This document shows, piece after piece, positions 20,301 through 31,515 of a DNA stretch of 64,000 nt. The stretch is from Lineus longissimus (taxonomy: Eukaryota > Nemertea > Pilidiophora > Heteronemertea > Lineidae). The notes under the pieces are model-generated. The model was given only the letters and a program-made list of their open reading frames with translations. It did not search any database and was not told where the DNA came from. A program made the position numbers and the translations under genes. Position 1 is the stretch's first letter, and each line of letters begins with the position of its first letter. The DNA lies in assembly GCF_910592395.1 (NCBI RefSeq), contig NC_088324.1, forward strand, positions 2,544,001 to 2,608,000, given 5' to 3'.

Positions 20301-23300
20301 TGTGTTCACGGAACAAGGGCCTGATTTGAAGTATTGAGCCAGATGCGTCCCCCGCGTTCATCCTCAAAAAGGCGGAGGCATTCCTCATCGCACGATACCG
20401 GTTGTGAGTCAAAAAAGCCGACACGAAAAAGACGCCGACTAAAATGTCCTCGGGTTCGAAGGATACCCCTGATCTCGATAAGCTATTTGAATGTAACGAC
20501 ATAAAGGACATTTCAAAATGCTTCATGAACATGTATAAAATGCTAACTGCAGACACTACTCTCCTGAAGGCTGAAGTGAACGAGATAAAAAATTCGGTAG
20601 AGGACATGGAGCAAACTCTCGGCGTTATTGAGGAAGATGTTGCAATCATCAGGGATAAGGAAATAACGGCGCTAAAAGAACAACTAGCGATGGAGAAGGC
20701 GGCAATGCTGAAATCAGAGATATGGAATCGGAAATGGAACCTGATCTTTACGGGTATCAGCGAAACCGTTCCTAACGAAACCCCACGAATGACGACGGAT
20801 AAGGTCAAGGTTTTCCTAAGAGAGACCCTCTTGCTTGATAACAATTTCGTTGACAACGTCCACTTCCAGGCGGCACACCGTTTGAAAGGTGGGACCAAGG
20901 GCAAGAGAAACGTTATCGTGCGAATGGCCAGTCTGCTGGATCAGGACGAGATTATGAGCAAAGCATTTACGGTACTAAAGCATGGTTGCGGGTACTCGGT
21001 GTTCGTGGATCTTCCTGTGGAGCTGCAAATTCTGAAACGTGCCTTACTCGAACAACGAAGACAGATGCCTGATGGTATTAAGAGCTACAAGTTGAAATAC
21101 AACAAAGAACAGCCCTTCCTGTCGTTAGTCAAGAAGTAGCATTGAGATGACTCCGAGTTGGTGTCACTGTAATGTTGGCAGATCAGTGGTCATGCAATGA
21201 ACGCTGCTCTTTTGAACTTTGACCATCCTTCGATTCTCGGAATATATCTCTCCTTTATAAGTTGGTCCTTACTTGTTGTTGGAGTATGGCCGGCCATGAG
21301 TGACCATAAGTATTGACCTATTGACGCTTGGTTCCTGGTCGACCTACGATATCACGGACTTGTCAGTTGCTTATTTGTATGATGGTTATTCAGCCAGATA
21401 TAGTTATCTGGTGATTGAAACCTGTGTCGTATGCCTTTTACGTACGATGTTCTTGACGCTTGGTTCCTGGTCGACCTACGATATCACGGACTTGTCAGTT
21501 GCTTATTTGTATGATGGTTATTCAGCCAGATATAGTTATCTGGTGATTGAAACCTGTGGAAACTCTTTCAAATATCACTTAAGACTATTCCTAGGCAGGA
21601 ATCAAATGTCCATGGCTACGCCCAAACTAAACCTACCCCGTCAAGCTGAAATCGTTTTAAATAGGACCAGATGTGACCTTATATTCAAAAACCACCTGTT
21701 TTCTCATAACTTTGTAAATGTTAACGACCCTTACTGTAAATGCGGACACAAGGCGCAAACCACACGCCACCTCTTCTTCAATTGCCCTCTTGCCGACATG
21801 CTTAGGGTTGATCTTTTTGATGACCTGAATACGCTGCCATCATTCACCTTTATATTCTACAACCTTTGCCAAGAAGACAGGCTGCAGTTGCTATTGAATG
21901 GCCATTACAGATTGTCTATTGTAGACAATATCTTTATCGTTACTAGAGTCAGCACCTTTATTGCTGAACTCGCCATTCTTTAACTTATGAAGCCTGTTTT
22001 CAATTATCATATCCTTGTTTGTTTAATTCTTCTCTGCCATCATTCACTTTTCTCTATGTAATAATAACCAGGGCTAATAATGCTTGGTAGCCTAGCCCTG
22101 GGATTCATCTGTATGTTACAATATTATTGAAAGTAATAAAATTATTTCAAACAAATATGCCTCCTTCAAATATAAGTCGATGACAAACTGAATTCTGGTC
22201 TACGAAATTTTTTTATAACAATCTCCTTGCAGCTCGAACCTAACCAACCATATGCGACTGCACATTGGAGTCTATTTTTAGCAATCACAAAAACTTACTT
22301 CGCGGCCCGTCTAGAGTATAAGTTTATTTCAAACTACAAGGTGCTTGTGATTTACGGCGCATACAGCGCACCATATAACGGGGATTCCCAAATACCTTGT
22401 CACCAGGAGTACTTCATGCGCACAACAATGCACACTACTAATATGAAAAAACTCTCACCTGCGGTTCAGGCAGCCACCCTGTAGCCAAGTTAGATTTTTC
22501 CGCGGATTTACGCGGAAATCCGCGTTTTATAACAGCCGGATTTATTTGTATCAATTTGTATCAAAACCTCGATATCGTCTTGGCATGTGATAAAATGGTT
22601 GTGTGAACGTGCCAGTTTTTTCTACCTGGTAATTACAAGTAAGGGCACCCTCTGAACATGTGTCGAAACAGTTCAAGAAAACGAAAACCACTAATTCGCA
22701 AATTCTCAGAGACATCTCAATTGTTTTCCTGTTCGAATTATTATGACAACATAAAGAAAATCGAGGACTATCAGAACAAAAGTGCATTAAATCCTTTCGG
22801 CACAATTTAAATTACCCTTTTTAAACTCTGTTGAAACTTGATTCTTTTTTTTTACAAAAAAAAAGATATCCCGTGGGGAAAGAGAGTGTCCGTTCGGACG
22901 CTGATTCGCCAGGGTGATATATATGTATCGAACTTTATCAAGAACAGGACAAAAAACAATCGAATATTACACTTGAATTACAAAGTGGTCTTGCCTTTCG
23001 ACCAGAATGTATAAAATTGCCATTAATGTTGACTCTTCGCCGTCACTACAAGGTTCGTTCTTGATCATCATAAACAAATATCCTTTGCTTAAACCCAAAA
23101 AAAACTACCACCAACTTATGCGTGAAAATCGCAACACATCGAAGAGAGCTAAAGCGCCAATGTGTTCCAGTTGAAAGAAAAAAACACCTCAGACGTGTTT
23201 CCTTCTCAATTGGTCAACAATCAATACTTACTTCTCATCGACTTGGCTATCTTATGGATTGTAGAAAATACAACACTGGTAGACTCAATTTACTTACATT

Positions 23301-23790
23301 GTCTGCGCCGATTACCGTAAACAAATACTTTATCAATAGAGCCATCAACCTTAAAATGTCCAGGATTACTTAACCCACACCTGCGATATATTAAATACAC
23401 AAGCTTAGCTCGATAGGTCTACGCGAGGTTCTATACCAATTAGTTTGATATGCAACATACTATACGCATATAGACGCACACATTCGACAAAAATTGAAGC
23501 CGTTTAATCGTAGCACATATCGATTAGTATCGAAAGAATAATGACAAAAAATGAATTGGTCTTTCAAAAATATTGAACATCTGTGCGAACAAAATATTAT
23601 TTAGTTTACTGTGATGTTTTACATGTATATGTACATGAAACTCATATTTCTTCTCAGAAAAAGCAATGAGACATTGAAGGAATGGAAGGCCCGGGAATTA
23701 TGCCACTCAAAGACCACAGAACATTCAGCCGATGTTATACAGAAGATTGATACAATTATGATGTAATGATAAACATGTTTCTCACATTGT
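14357..23790 (-). CDS. Apple/PAN-like cysteine-rich gene, tandem copy 2
   Basis: Candidate exons in transcript order: E1 23790-23635, E2 23380-23298, E2b 22900-22856, P1 22728-22626, E3 17258-17105, B 16547-16422, A 15843-15505, terminal 14622-14357. Phases chain as 2, 1, 2, 0, 1, 1, 1, except that E2b is one base short in a poly-T run, which would shift the frame. P1 and E3 give CFDTCSEDALTCNYQ and FGNEICDDSSYKSLKN. A has HCLKSC...FQCLSFDFC. The terminal exon has ECVRFCNITYNRNCTYVTFL, another apple-like pattern, and ends after SKCKDLWQ. The P1-E3 intron (5.4 kb) holds a MULE-like element with two nested insertions. The likely role is a secreted or surface protein (family knowledge); function and expression are unknown. 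Confidence 0.5.
14838..15027. mobile_element. GTGACCCG hairpin MITE, unit 2 copy
   Basis: The left end GTGACCCGTTCTAGCAGAAC and the right end, whose complement reads GTCACCCGTTCCAGT, are inverted. Inner parts also pair (…CACAAAAGGCAGAC / GACAACAGTGAAATG region). It lies in the intron between exon A and the terminal exon of gene copy 2. Copies occur at the same intronic place in units 3 and 4, and a cleaner one is at 54741-54961. Confidence 0.55.
17480..20007. mobile_element. CAGTCAG DNA transposon, copy 2 (2528 bp)
   Basis: Begins CAGTCAGTTGGCCGCGGCCCC and ends GCGCGGCCAACTGACTG, an almost perfect inverted repeat, with ATTC on both sides (17476-17479, 20008-20011). Unit 3 has the empty site (GCGCCATTCATGCC near 29731). 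It lies inside the MULE-like element of unit 2, a different place from copy 1, so the two are independent insertions. The interior closely matches copy 1, including the 106-codon ORF. No recognisable transposase. Confidence 0.88.
18828..19148 (+). CDS. Unknown 106-aa ORF in CAGTCAG copy 2
   Basis: Open counterpart of the 108-codon ORF at 6322. It differs by an in-frame loss of two codons (the YM of a YMYM stretch) and a few substitutions (Val to Leu, His to Asn, Glu to Lys, His to Gln). Persistence of the frame in two independently inserted copies is mild evidence that it is real. No family recognised. Confidence 0.35.
   Translation: MPIIEPCHLVGPGVLDREDPNCNVYMISFPELWQPFTGKSGKKVPKHRQLKLPNKQKIYHYEKVYFQRGYTEKFLKNQPDCPTVVVDISVTWIFSEVKHHGSCFTV
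20444..21139 (+). CDS. LINE ORF1 protein (coiled coil plus RRM-like domain)
   Basis: A 231-aa intact frame. Residues ~35-90 are a heptad-rich coiled coil (LKAEVNEIKNSVEDMEQTLG). Residues ~95-190 resemble the RRM domain of L1-type ORF1 proteins (Transposase_22): KWNLIFTGISE, then HFQAAHRLKG, NVIVRMASLLD and GYSVFVDLP. Such proteins form trimers on LINE RNA as nucleic-acid chaperones. No stop or frameshift, in contrast with the deleted ORF2 next to it. Confidence 0.75.
   Translation: MSSGSKDTPDLDKLFECNDIKDISKCFMNMYKMLTADTTLLKAEVNEIKNSVEDMEQTLGVIEEDVAIIRDKEITALKEQLAMEKAAMLKSEIWNRKWNLIFTGISETVPNETPRMTTDKVKVFLRETLLLDNNFVDNVHFQAAHRLKGGTKGKRNVIVRMASLLDQDEIMSKAFTVLKHGCGYSVFVDLPVELQILKRALLEQRRQMPDGIKSYKLKYNKEQPFLSLVKK
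21321..21558 (+). repeat. Perfect 106-bp direct repeat pair
   Basis: 21321-21426 and 21453-21558 are identical over 106 bp, separated by 26 bp. The pair lies between ORF1 and the ORF2 remnant of the LINE, where the endonuclease and RT should be, so the duplication may mark the rearrangement that removed them. Perfect identity suggests recent origin, or an assembly artefact. Confidence 0.9.
21559..21983 (+). pseudogene. LINE ORF2 C-terminal fragment
   Basis: The frame ends with a typical LINE C-terminus: LNRTRCDLIFKNHLF, then the cysteine-histidine motif CKCGHKAQTTRHLFFNC (CxCx8Hx4C), then hydrophobic helices to IAELAIL. The upstream RT and endonuclease are missing, so it is non-functional. 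The frame runs back through both direct repeats, but that part has no LINE resemblance. Confidence 0.65.
22068..22101 (+). promoter_or_regulatory. 3' UTR stem-loop of the LINE
   Basis: CCAGGGCTA (22068-22076) pairs perfectly with TAGCCCTGG (22093-22101) across a 16-nt loop, about 50 bp before the element's 3' end. LINE reverse transcriptases of several clades recognise a 3' stem-loop to prime on their own RNA; this is the obvious candidate and would explain trans-mobilisation. Confidence 0.55.
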
Positions 23791-23884
23791 CTGGTAAGAC
23801 GCCACAATCAGATACAGAGTGTCGAACTTTTGAAAATCGAGAAATTCCTTCAACGTTGTGTCAAAACACGTATATTGCCAATGA

Positions 23885-24745
23885 TTCGCCGTTCGTTAAG
23901 AAAATTGAAATTTGGAATTGAATCAGAAGTCCTAGGTATAATTCTGTCAAATTAGACACTTCTCTATTATGTATATTTTAGATTGCTCATAGCAGGTGAC
24001 ATTGAATTGAACCGAGGTCCTGTCGATCACAACCAAAACTCCAACAAAAGTCCACTCTCCTTTAATTTAACACTAAATTCTGGTTTGAATAACCCAGGTA
24101 TAAAGGAGATTCTAAACGTCTCGAATGTAAACTGGGATAGGCTTTCCACTGGGCTTGCTAGTAAACCCTGGAATACATTTCTAAATAACGAAGATCCAAA
24201 GCTGAGCCTTCAAAACTGGCTAAACCTTTTTGAAACCACCGTTAAAGAGTTAATTCCTGTAAAAAGGATTACTATTAAAGCCAGAGACCGATGTTGGATA
24301 ACAGATTATGTTAAACATCAGATAAACGCTCGTCAACGTAAGTTCAAGAAGGCCAAACGCTCTAACAATGATGGCGACTGGGACATATACCATAGAGCTT
24401 GTCGAGACTGCAACGAGGCTATCAGTTCAAGCATAGAAGACTACTTTAAAAATTTAAACAACCAATTGAATAACCCTAATTTAAACTCAAAGAAATTCTG
24501 GAATTTAGTCAAAGGTTAAACTCAAAGAAATTCTGGAATTTAATCAAAGGTTATCAAGGTAAACAACACTGTAATGGCATCCCAGACCTACTAGAAGGCG
24601 ATACCGTATTAACAGACAATTTAGAGAAAAGTAATCTTCTTAATAAATTTCTGGCTAAACAATGCTCACTGGATGAACAAGATAGAACATTACCAGACAC
24701 AACCCAAGATGGACCTGAACTTCAGTTCCGTGAATTTACTGTGTA
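23885..24745 (+). pseudogene. 2A-bearing LINE remnant, unit 2
   Basis: The leader contains GDIELNRGP (23995-24021): the 2A motif with its first Pro changed to Arg, which should abolish skipping. The frame passes directly into the linker (FNLTLNSGLNNPGIKEILNV), so the endonuclease has been deleted. A 35-bp tandem duplication (AACTCAAAGAAATTCTGG… twice, 24484-24553) breaks the frame at 24519. It ends before any RT. It shares the Pro-to-Arg change and the deletion with unit 3, so both predate the 2/3 split. Confidence 0.7.
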
Positions 24746-24962
24746 AGAACAGCAATAGCATCATTCACATAGGCCACTCTGACCTCCCGGACCCATCCAA
24801 AGGTGAACTGATTGTGTGCATCCAATCCAATCAATAGGCACGCATTTCCCGAGTGCTTTGCACTGGGTTAGTAGACAGAACAAGGTAGTTAACCATGTCA
24901 ATGTACGTTATTTCAGGCAATGCCTTGCGTTCATCGCTAAAATCGGACTTTTTCATACACTA

Positions 24963-26085
24963 AGGATCAACTCCATTAATGTCTTTTAACTTATATTTGA
25001 ATAATCGTTTGTTTTCAGGTCATAAATTTCTTTGATATTCGCTTTCGTATGCTAAACATGACACGACCGGCAGGCACACGGCCGCCATACTGTATCGATG
25101 GTGGCCCCCCAACATGGCGGCCGGTGGAAACCTGTGACGTCATTGCAAAGGGTCTATTAAAAGCGAGTTTCGCTCGAGCAACATACACAGAACCCTTTTC
25201 CCACGACAAAAATCATTATCAAAGCGATCTTAGAATAACCGTCATCAAGTTAAACGAGAGTTTCTGAGCGGAAGCCTATTGATATATCCTTGTTAGAGCA
25301 ACTGATCTGCACCAGACTGTTGAACAGGAATTAAGTAGGCACATTTTTAATGACTGGGACATGTATGCTAAACAGTAGGCTGAATCGGCGAAGTCTGCAT
25401 TTAAGCTTACGTTATTGTAGGCTCTTTCTTGAATTACCTGTCCCCGCTGCAAGTTTGTTTCATTTCGTAATGATACACAAAAACACTTCAACAAAATGTT
25501 TGACAATATAAAACCGATGTAGATTGAAGAATCAAAACATTAGGAACGTGTTTATTGTATAATACCGCCAAATTACTCACTGTTGTTGCGGACTCTTGAT
25601 AGTTGAAGTTTCTGTCAGTGATATTGAAGTCTTTGACAATCGAACTACTTTTGTGATCTGTCGTATACGCCGTGCTGTTTTGAACGCTGGATATTGATAT
25701 TGGTCAATGTTGTTGGTGATCTCTCGCATGAAAAACTGCTTTTATGATATGTTGAATATTTTCCGTGGCACGGCTTTGTGATCTCTGAGAATGCTTTGGC
25801 AATAAGTTCGATATTACTCACTTCTGTTGTAAATTGCAAAATCTGATGGCAGTGCTGTTTGTGATCGTTGACAATCGGACCGCTCCGAGCCTTCATGTTG
25901 GTATAAAGTGTCTATGCAGGCATTCCTGGTTTATGGGATATACAGGACGGTGTATACAGTCACGATATGCAGACAAATTCGGTTCAAGTGAACTGAAGGG
26001 TAACAAGTTATTTTATAACATGTATAAGGAATACAAGCATTGGACCAAAAAGTTGAGTTGGTGTTGATGTGTTGGCTGAGGAGCG
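24963..26085. other. 1.1 kb segment present in units 2 and 3, absent in unit 1
   Basis: In unit 1 sequence jumps from CATGCAATAG to GGTTAATACTCCC (about 13838). Units 2 and 3 (32785-33920) have 1.1 kb between. It contains GGCCGCCATACTGTATCGAT and CCCCCCAACATGGCGGCC, an imperfect palindrome, and short TTGACAATCG repeats. No coding signal recognised. It could be an insertion in the 2/3 ancestor or a deletion in unit 1. Confidence 0.5.
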
Positions 26086-26611
26086 GTTAATACTCCCAAT
26101 TGCTTAAGTTCCTAGAAGTATTGGCTGTCGTCAATATGTTAAAACGTTCTCGCCAAATGATTGCGAAGATTCAACCCCTTCGTTAAAGGGTTAAATGACC
26201 ACATTCAAGCAATAAACCATCCAAACGCTGCTTTAGCAAGTGTAGCACAATGCATTGCGCTGACAGAGAAATAAATGTACTAATCAAAATATCCGGAAAG
26301 AAAATAATTTTTCTTTTTTTTTTCTCTTTTGTTAAGCGCCTTGAAGTATTTTACATCAGGCGCAATATAAATTGTTTTAATAATAATAATAAAAGGAGGA
26401 TCACAAAGTAAGCTGGCGCTTAGAAGCCACGGGAAATATTGGGCTGCTTGCGAGGTGGTTTGCGTGTTTAAAATTTTGCGAGGTTTTTGTAAATACCACG
26501 CAAAATTTGCGTTTAAGTTGCGATAATTTTGCGTAGTCGCTAAAATTTGCATGGTTTTTCCGATGCGTGGCTTTTCCAGAGTCCTATGCTCTCTCGTGGA
26601 GTTTACTGCCA

Positions 26612-29600
26612 TCAGTCCTTGCATTTCGACGTCTTATAATTCTGGTAATATATTTTGCATAGTTTGTTTGATTTCAAGAAGGTTACATAGGTGCAGTTTC
26701 TATTGTAGGTGATATTACATAACCTAACACATTCCTTGAAATTTGTGGCTCCAAATTGAAGGTCAAGAACAGAATAACCAAGGTCACGTAGTGGACGTCG
26801 AATCAATTTCAGACACCGAATGTCGGATTTTTTAATCAAATGAGTAACGGCGAAGTGGTCTGCTGGCTCTAGAAAGTGAATAATGGTTGGATGTGATAAT
26901 GAACCTATTCTGAAGGAAAAAAAATCATGTTGTCATGTACAGCTGCAATCTTTGTTCTGAATGAAGCAATCATTGCTTCAAAAAAACAATTTAATGAACG
27001 ACGATTATTCTATTTTTTCATGTAATCAGTCATTCCTTACAAGCGTTTGTTATCTCTGTGTATTTTGCAGATTCGTGCAAATGTGACCCGTTCTAGAACG
27101 GGTCACATTTGCACGAATCTGCAAAATACACTAGACTAGCAGAACCAGTCGCATGTCGCACATAAGATGAGCATAGACGACACCAGGAAATCATAGAAGA
27201 AACTGATGTCGTAAGATTTCACAAAAGGCAGACAACAGTGAAATGAACAAACAGTCCGTCTCAACCTGCCAAGCTCAGAGCGACATGCGACTGGTTTTAC
27301 TGGAACGGGTGACAAATGCTCTAGACTCGCCGATCTTAGACCGGTTCATTTACTTGAGGTATGACCATCCCCAGTATGATATGGATCGAGCTGGTCAAGA
27401 TCATACTGATTGGCTAAAACGCTCCGGTGTTCAGTGATGGTAAGTTGATGGAATGTGGGTGGCATTCGAAATGAACAGATTACTTGTGACCTAACGACTT
27501 TTATTTCTATTAATGGTAATAGTGTGGTCGATCAATTTTCCTGACTATTATTAGCCTACGTATATTGATGACGGATCTTCAATAACAGAAATCGTATTGA
27601 AAATAAAAGTGGCAACCTAATGAGCTTATTCTGACCTGGTGGAAAGGCGAAATGTATAATCATTGGACCGATTGAACAATGTTGAGTGGCAACCAACGAC
27701 AATGCGCAAAATATCTCAGGAGGCTTGGCTTGCATATCGAGAAACAATCTTAGATCGGTGAGATTAGAGTATAAGTAACGAAACACATACCATCGCAGAA
27801 CTTCTCAAAGTGCACATATTTAGCCTGATCTGTATCGATGCATGATTGAAACAAATTCTTATCTGTAAGGGTATGGCGACTGACTCGCCTGATATGACAT
27901 CTCCTTCCGAAAGATTCAGATGACTTGATCAATGATTGGTACAGATCACGTCCTTCTGTGTTTCTTTTTGTACAACAAAAGTCGAAAGAAAGGCATTGAA
28001 AGTTATATTTATTATAACGGCATGCTTTTAAGCAATGTCTCAGCGGTAAAGAATACAGCCTTCCGTCGTCGTGGCCGTATATAAAAGCAACTGATATGCA
28101 TCTAAATTTGATTTTACGTTTTGGACAATGAGCTGTAATTAAGAGGTTGCAGATTAACCCATTGAGGAAGGCGTAAATTGTGTTGCAATTATTTTACAGT
28201 TAGGAAAGTATTCCTGGCGGATTCCAGTGCTTCTACACGTTTACATAGATTTTAACATTTTCTCCTCTGTACTGCTTATTTCGGGATGAACTTTGATGAA
28301 GTCTTCAGGTTATTTTTTTATTCATGTATACAATTGAATGTGCTAACTTTCATTTACAAATATATATTATACCAAACCAATCCCTGGCCAGACCCCAAAC
28401 AATCGCCAAAGGAATCCAATGAAGAGGGTTTTTTGTTTCAATTGACTTGTAATTTCCTAACCCGGAAATTTGTTCTGGTCCCAATATTTGATTTAGGAAA
28501 AGCCATAAATTTGCCCAGTAGTTTTCGCACAGCGGTCAGAAAGGACAATGACTTTTCGCTATGAAGCCGACTAAAGGTATGACGTAATTTTACTAGGTGA
28601 CGGCGTTACGCAGGGATACATTTTTTTAAATGTATTGCTTATCATCATGATATCAGAATACAAAAATATCAATTCATGCTAATGTGCCATGTTTTCTCTT
28701 AAGTTTACCAATGCTTTCCTCTTCTCTTAGCACTGTAAATGAATGTTGAATGTAGCATGTCAAAATAGTTAACATTAACATTCGCATGTTGAAGAAATAT
28801 GCAGTGGTGGACAATGTTATCTCCAAGTAACTTTCTGTAAAAAATAAAAAAATCAAATCAAATATGAATATCAGAAAGAGAGCCAAGTCACTTGGAGAAA
28901 AGAGTCTGCTGCGGAACATGTAATAGCAACGAACACCTTGTGTGCAGTGACTAACGATTTTCATCGTGGCTGTCGTTCAGAAGAAGCTAACCCGACATCA
29001 AAATAAAATCATTCAACAGTTTCTTTCTGATCAGGGAGGGTATGCTCTGAGTGGCCTCTTTAGCTTTAGGTGTCGCTTTGCTCACTTTCTTCATTGAGTC
29101 CACCCCACACCCAAACAGCAACACTTAAGACTTATCAAAACTTTGAAAATACAATTAAACAACTAGCTTCTATCCATGCTCAGCCCGATAAAGTGTGGTT
29201 AAATGACCCGTCCTATTATTCAGTATCATCGGATTTCGCGTCAAGCACCGTTAACAAAGGAGGTCTCGTCACTTGCCGTGTCATATGCCAATAATTTTGG
29301 TGTGTGTGAATTCATCCAAAAAATTGTGAAAATGAGTTATATACAAGAAGACAACCAAACGAGTGGTTGTCGTTTTCTGTTTATCACATACCACCACTAC
29401 GATTTTTGAGGGATTTGTAGCTCGAATCATCGCAAATTTCAATCCCGAAAAACCAAGACCCAAAGTGCACCTTGCGTCGCAATGACGTAATTGACGCGAT
29501 GACGTTACCACAACAAAACAATCGAAAAAAGTTGTTTTGCCGAGTCTGAAATGTCACAATTTTTATCAGATTTGATACATTTCGGCAGTTATAAATTGCG

Positions 29601-31515
29601 GATTTCCGCGTAAATCCTCGGAGAAATCACAAAACCGCCAGTAAATACGCGCATAATATTTAATGATAATTATACAAATACCAACATAAATCATAAATCG
29701 GAGGCAAGAACTACCAGTTATCTGGAGCGCCATTCATGCCATTCCGATAGACTCTTCCCTCTTTTTTTCTTGGTGTTGATAAACTTTGCATGTTATCTTC
29801 GACACCACCGTGGTTCCTTCCTGAACACATTACGAGGCTGCTTTCAAGTGTGATTGATGCCCGGATTGATGTACGTTACGGTATATGCCTCCTTCAAATA
29901 TAAGTCGATGACAAACTGAATTCTGGTCTACGAAATTTTTTTATAACAAACTCCTTGCAGCTCGAACCTAACCAACCATGTGCGACTGCACATTGGAGTC
30001 TATTTTTAGCAATCACAAAAACTTACTTCGCGGCCCGTCTAGAGTATAAGTTTATTTCAAACTACAAGGTGCTTGTGATTTACGGCGCATACAGCGCACC
30101 ATATAACGGGGATTCCCAAATACCTTGTAACCAGGAGTACTTCATGCGCACAACAATGCACACTACTAATATGAAAAACTCTCACCTGCGGATCAGGCAG
30201 CCACCCTGTAGCCAAGTTAGATTTTTCCGCGGATTTACGCGGAAATCCGCGTTTTATAACAGCCGGATTTATTTGTATCAATTTGTATCAAAACCTCGAT
30301 ATCGTCTTCGCATGTGATAAAATGGTTGTATGAACGTGCCAGTTTTTCTACCTGGTAATTACAAGTAAGGGCATCCTCTGAACATGTGTCGAAACAGTTC
30401 AAGAAAATGAAAACCACTAATTCGCAAGTTCTCAGAGACATCTTAATTGTTTTCCTGTTCGAATTATTATGACAACATGAAGAAAATCGAGGACTATCAG
30501 AACAAAAGTGCATTAAATCCTTTCGGCACAATTTAAATTACCCTTTTTAAACTCTGTTAAAACTTGATTCTTTTTTTTACAAAATAAATCGATATCCCGT
30601 GGGGAAAGAGAGTGGCCGTTCGGACGCTGATTCGCCAGGGTGATATATATGTTTCGAACTTTATCAAACACAGGACAAAAAACAATCGAATATTACACTT
30701 GAATTACAAAGTGTTCTTGCCTTTCGACCAGAATGTATAAAATTGTCACCAATGTTGACTCTTCGCCGTCACTACAAGGTTCGTTCTTGATCATAACAAA
30801 CAAATATCCTTTGCTTAAACCCACAAAAACTACCACCAACTTATGCGTGAAAATCGTAACACATCGAAGAGAGCTAAAGCGCCAATGTGTTCCAGTTGAA
30901 AGAAAAAAACACCTCAGACGTATTTCCTTCTCAATTGGTCAACAATCAATACTTACTTCTCATCGACTTGGATATCTTATGGATTGTAGAAAATACACCA
31001 CTGGTAGACTCAATTTACTTATATTGTCTGCGCCGATTACCGTAAACAAATACTTTATCAATAGAGCCATCAACCTTAAAATGTCCAGGATTCCTTAGCC
31101 CACACCTGCGATATATTAAATACACAAGCTTAGCTCGATAGGTCTACGCGAGGTTCTATACCAATTAGTGTGATATGCAACATACTATACGCATATAGAC
31201 GTACACATTCGACAAAAATTGAAGCCGTTTAATAGTAGCACATATCGATTAGTATCGAAGGAATAAAGACAAAACATGAATTGGTCTTTCAAAAATATTG
31301 AACATCTGTGCGAACAAAATATCATTAAGTTTACTGTGATGTTTTACATGTATATGTACATGAAACTCATATTTCTTCTCAGAAAAAGCAATGAGACATT
31401 GAAGGAATGGAAGGCCCGGGAATTATGCCACTAAAAGACCACAGAACATTCAGCCGATGTTATACAGAAGATTGATACAATTATGATGTAATGATAAACA
31501 TGTTTCTCACATTGT
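26612..31515 (-). CDS. Apple/PAN-like cysteine-rich gene, tandem copy 3
   Basis: Candidate exons: E1 31515-31360, E2 31105-31023, E2b 30626-30581, P1 30454-30352, E3 29545-29392, B 28834-28709, A 28132-27791, terminal 26868-26612. E2b (46 nt), P1, E3 (154 nt), B (126 nt), A (342 nt) and the terminal exon are open and joined in phase, with GT/AG borders; this is the cleanest 3' half in the array. Lesions lie at the 5' end: a GAG-to-TAG change in E1, and an E2 donor GTAAGT mutated to ATAAGT. The terminal exon ends SKCKD-stop, slightly earlier than in copy 2. Function is unknown; cysteine spacing suggests disulfide-bonded extracellular apple/PAN modules. Confidence 0.55.
27058..27131. repeat. 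74-bp perfect palindrome
   Basis: The left 37 bases, ending ACCCGTTCT, are followed directly by their exact reverse complement, with no spacer, centred at 27094/27095. Units 2 and 4 have only one half at this place (near 14812-14850 and 34822-34860). It sits at the left end of the GTGACCCG MITE in an intron of gene copy 3. Confidence 0.95.
27083..27312. mobile_element. GTGACCCG hairpin MITE, unit 3 copy
   Basis: Same element as at 14838-15027, between the terminal exon and exon A of gene copy 3. Its left terminus has been duplicated in inverted orientation to make the palindrome at 27058-27131. The right end is CGGGTGAC at 27305-27312. Confidence 0.5.
29583..30265. mobile_element. MULE-like element without nested insertions, unit 3
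   Basis: A 683 bp copy of the element at 17296-22538, with ends CGGCAGTTATAAATTGCGG… and …ATAACAGCCG. The right flank is GATTTATTT; the left flank GATACATTT is a mutated duplicate. It lies in the same intron (P1-E3) as in unit 2, so one insertion predates duplication of units 2 and 3. Compared with unit 2 it has a 31-bp deletion and gives the empty sites for the LINE and CAGTCAG insertions. Confidence 0.85.

Larger units (their letters stand above)
20171..22154 (+). mobile_element. Internally deleted non-LTR retrotransposon with 12-bp target duplication
   Basis: ATATGCCTCCTT stands on both sides (20159-20170, 22155-22166). Unit 3 has one copy at the uninterrupted site, which fixes the ends. 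The 1984 bp insert keeps a 5' leader, an intact ORF1, a short ORF2 C-terminus and a 3' tail ending TAATAAAATTATTTCAAAC. Endonuclease and reverse transcriptase are missing. With both ends present this is an internal deletion, not the usual 5' truncation, so it was presumably mobilised in trans by a full-length relative. Confidence 0.88.
17296..22538. mobile_element. MULE-like terminal-inverted-repeat element with nested insertions
   Basis: The ends are CGGCAGTTATAAAACGCGG… (17296) and its complement ending …ATAACAGCCG (22538), about 39 bp with two mismatches. Flanks are GATTTATTT on both sides (17287-17295, 22539-22547). Units 1 and 4 have the empty site with a single GATTTATTT. A 9-bp duplication with long inverted repeats is typical of Mutator-like elements. 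The element proper is about 0.7 kb; the rest is a CAGTCAG element (17480-20007) and a LINE (20171-22154). A copy without insertions is in unit 3. No transposase, so non-autonomous. Confidence 0.85.

Noticed and set aside
20287-20904. 205-codon minus-strand frame
   Set aside because: It is the antisense shadow of the LINE ORF1 coiled-coil region.
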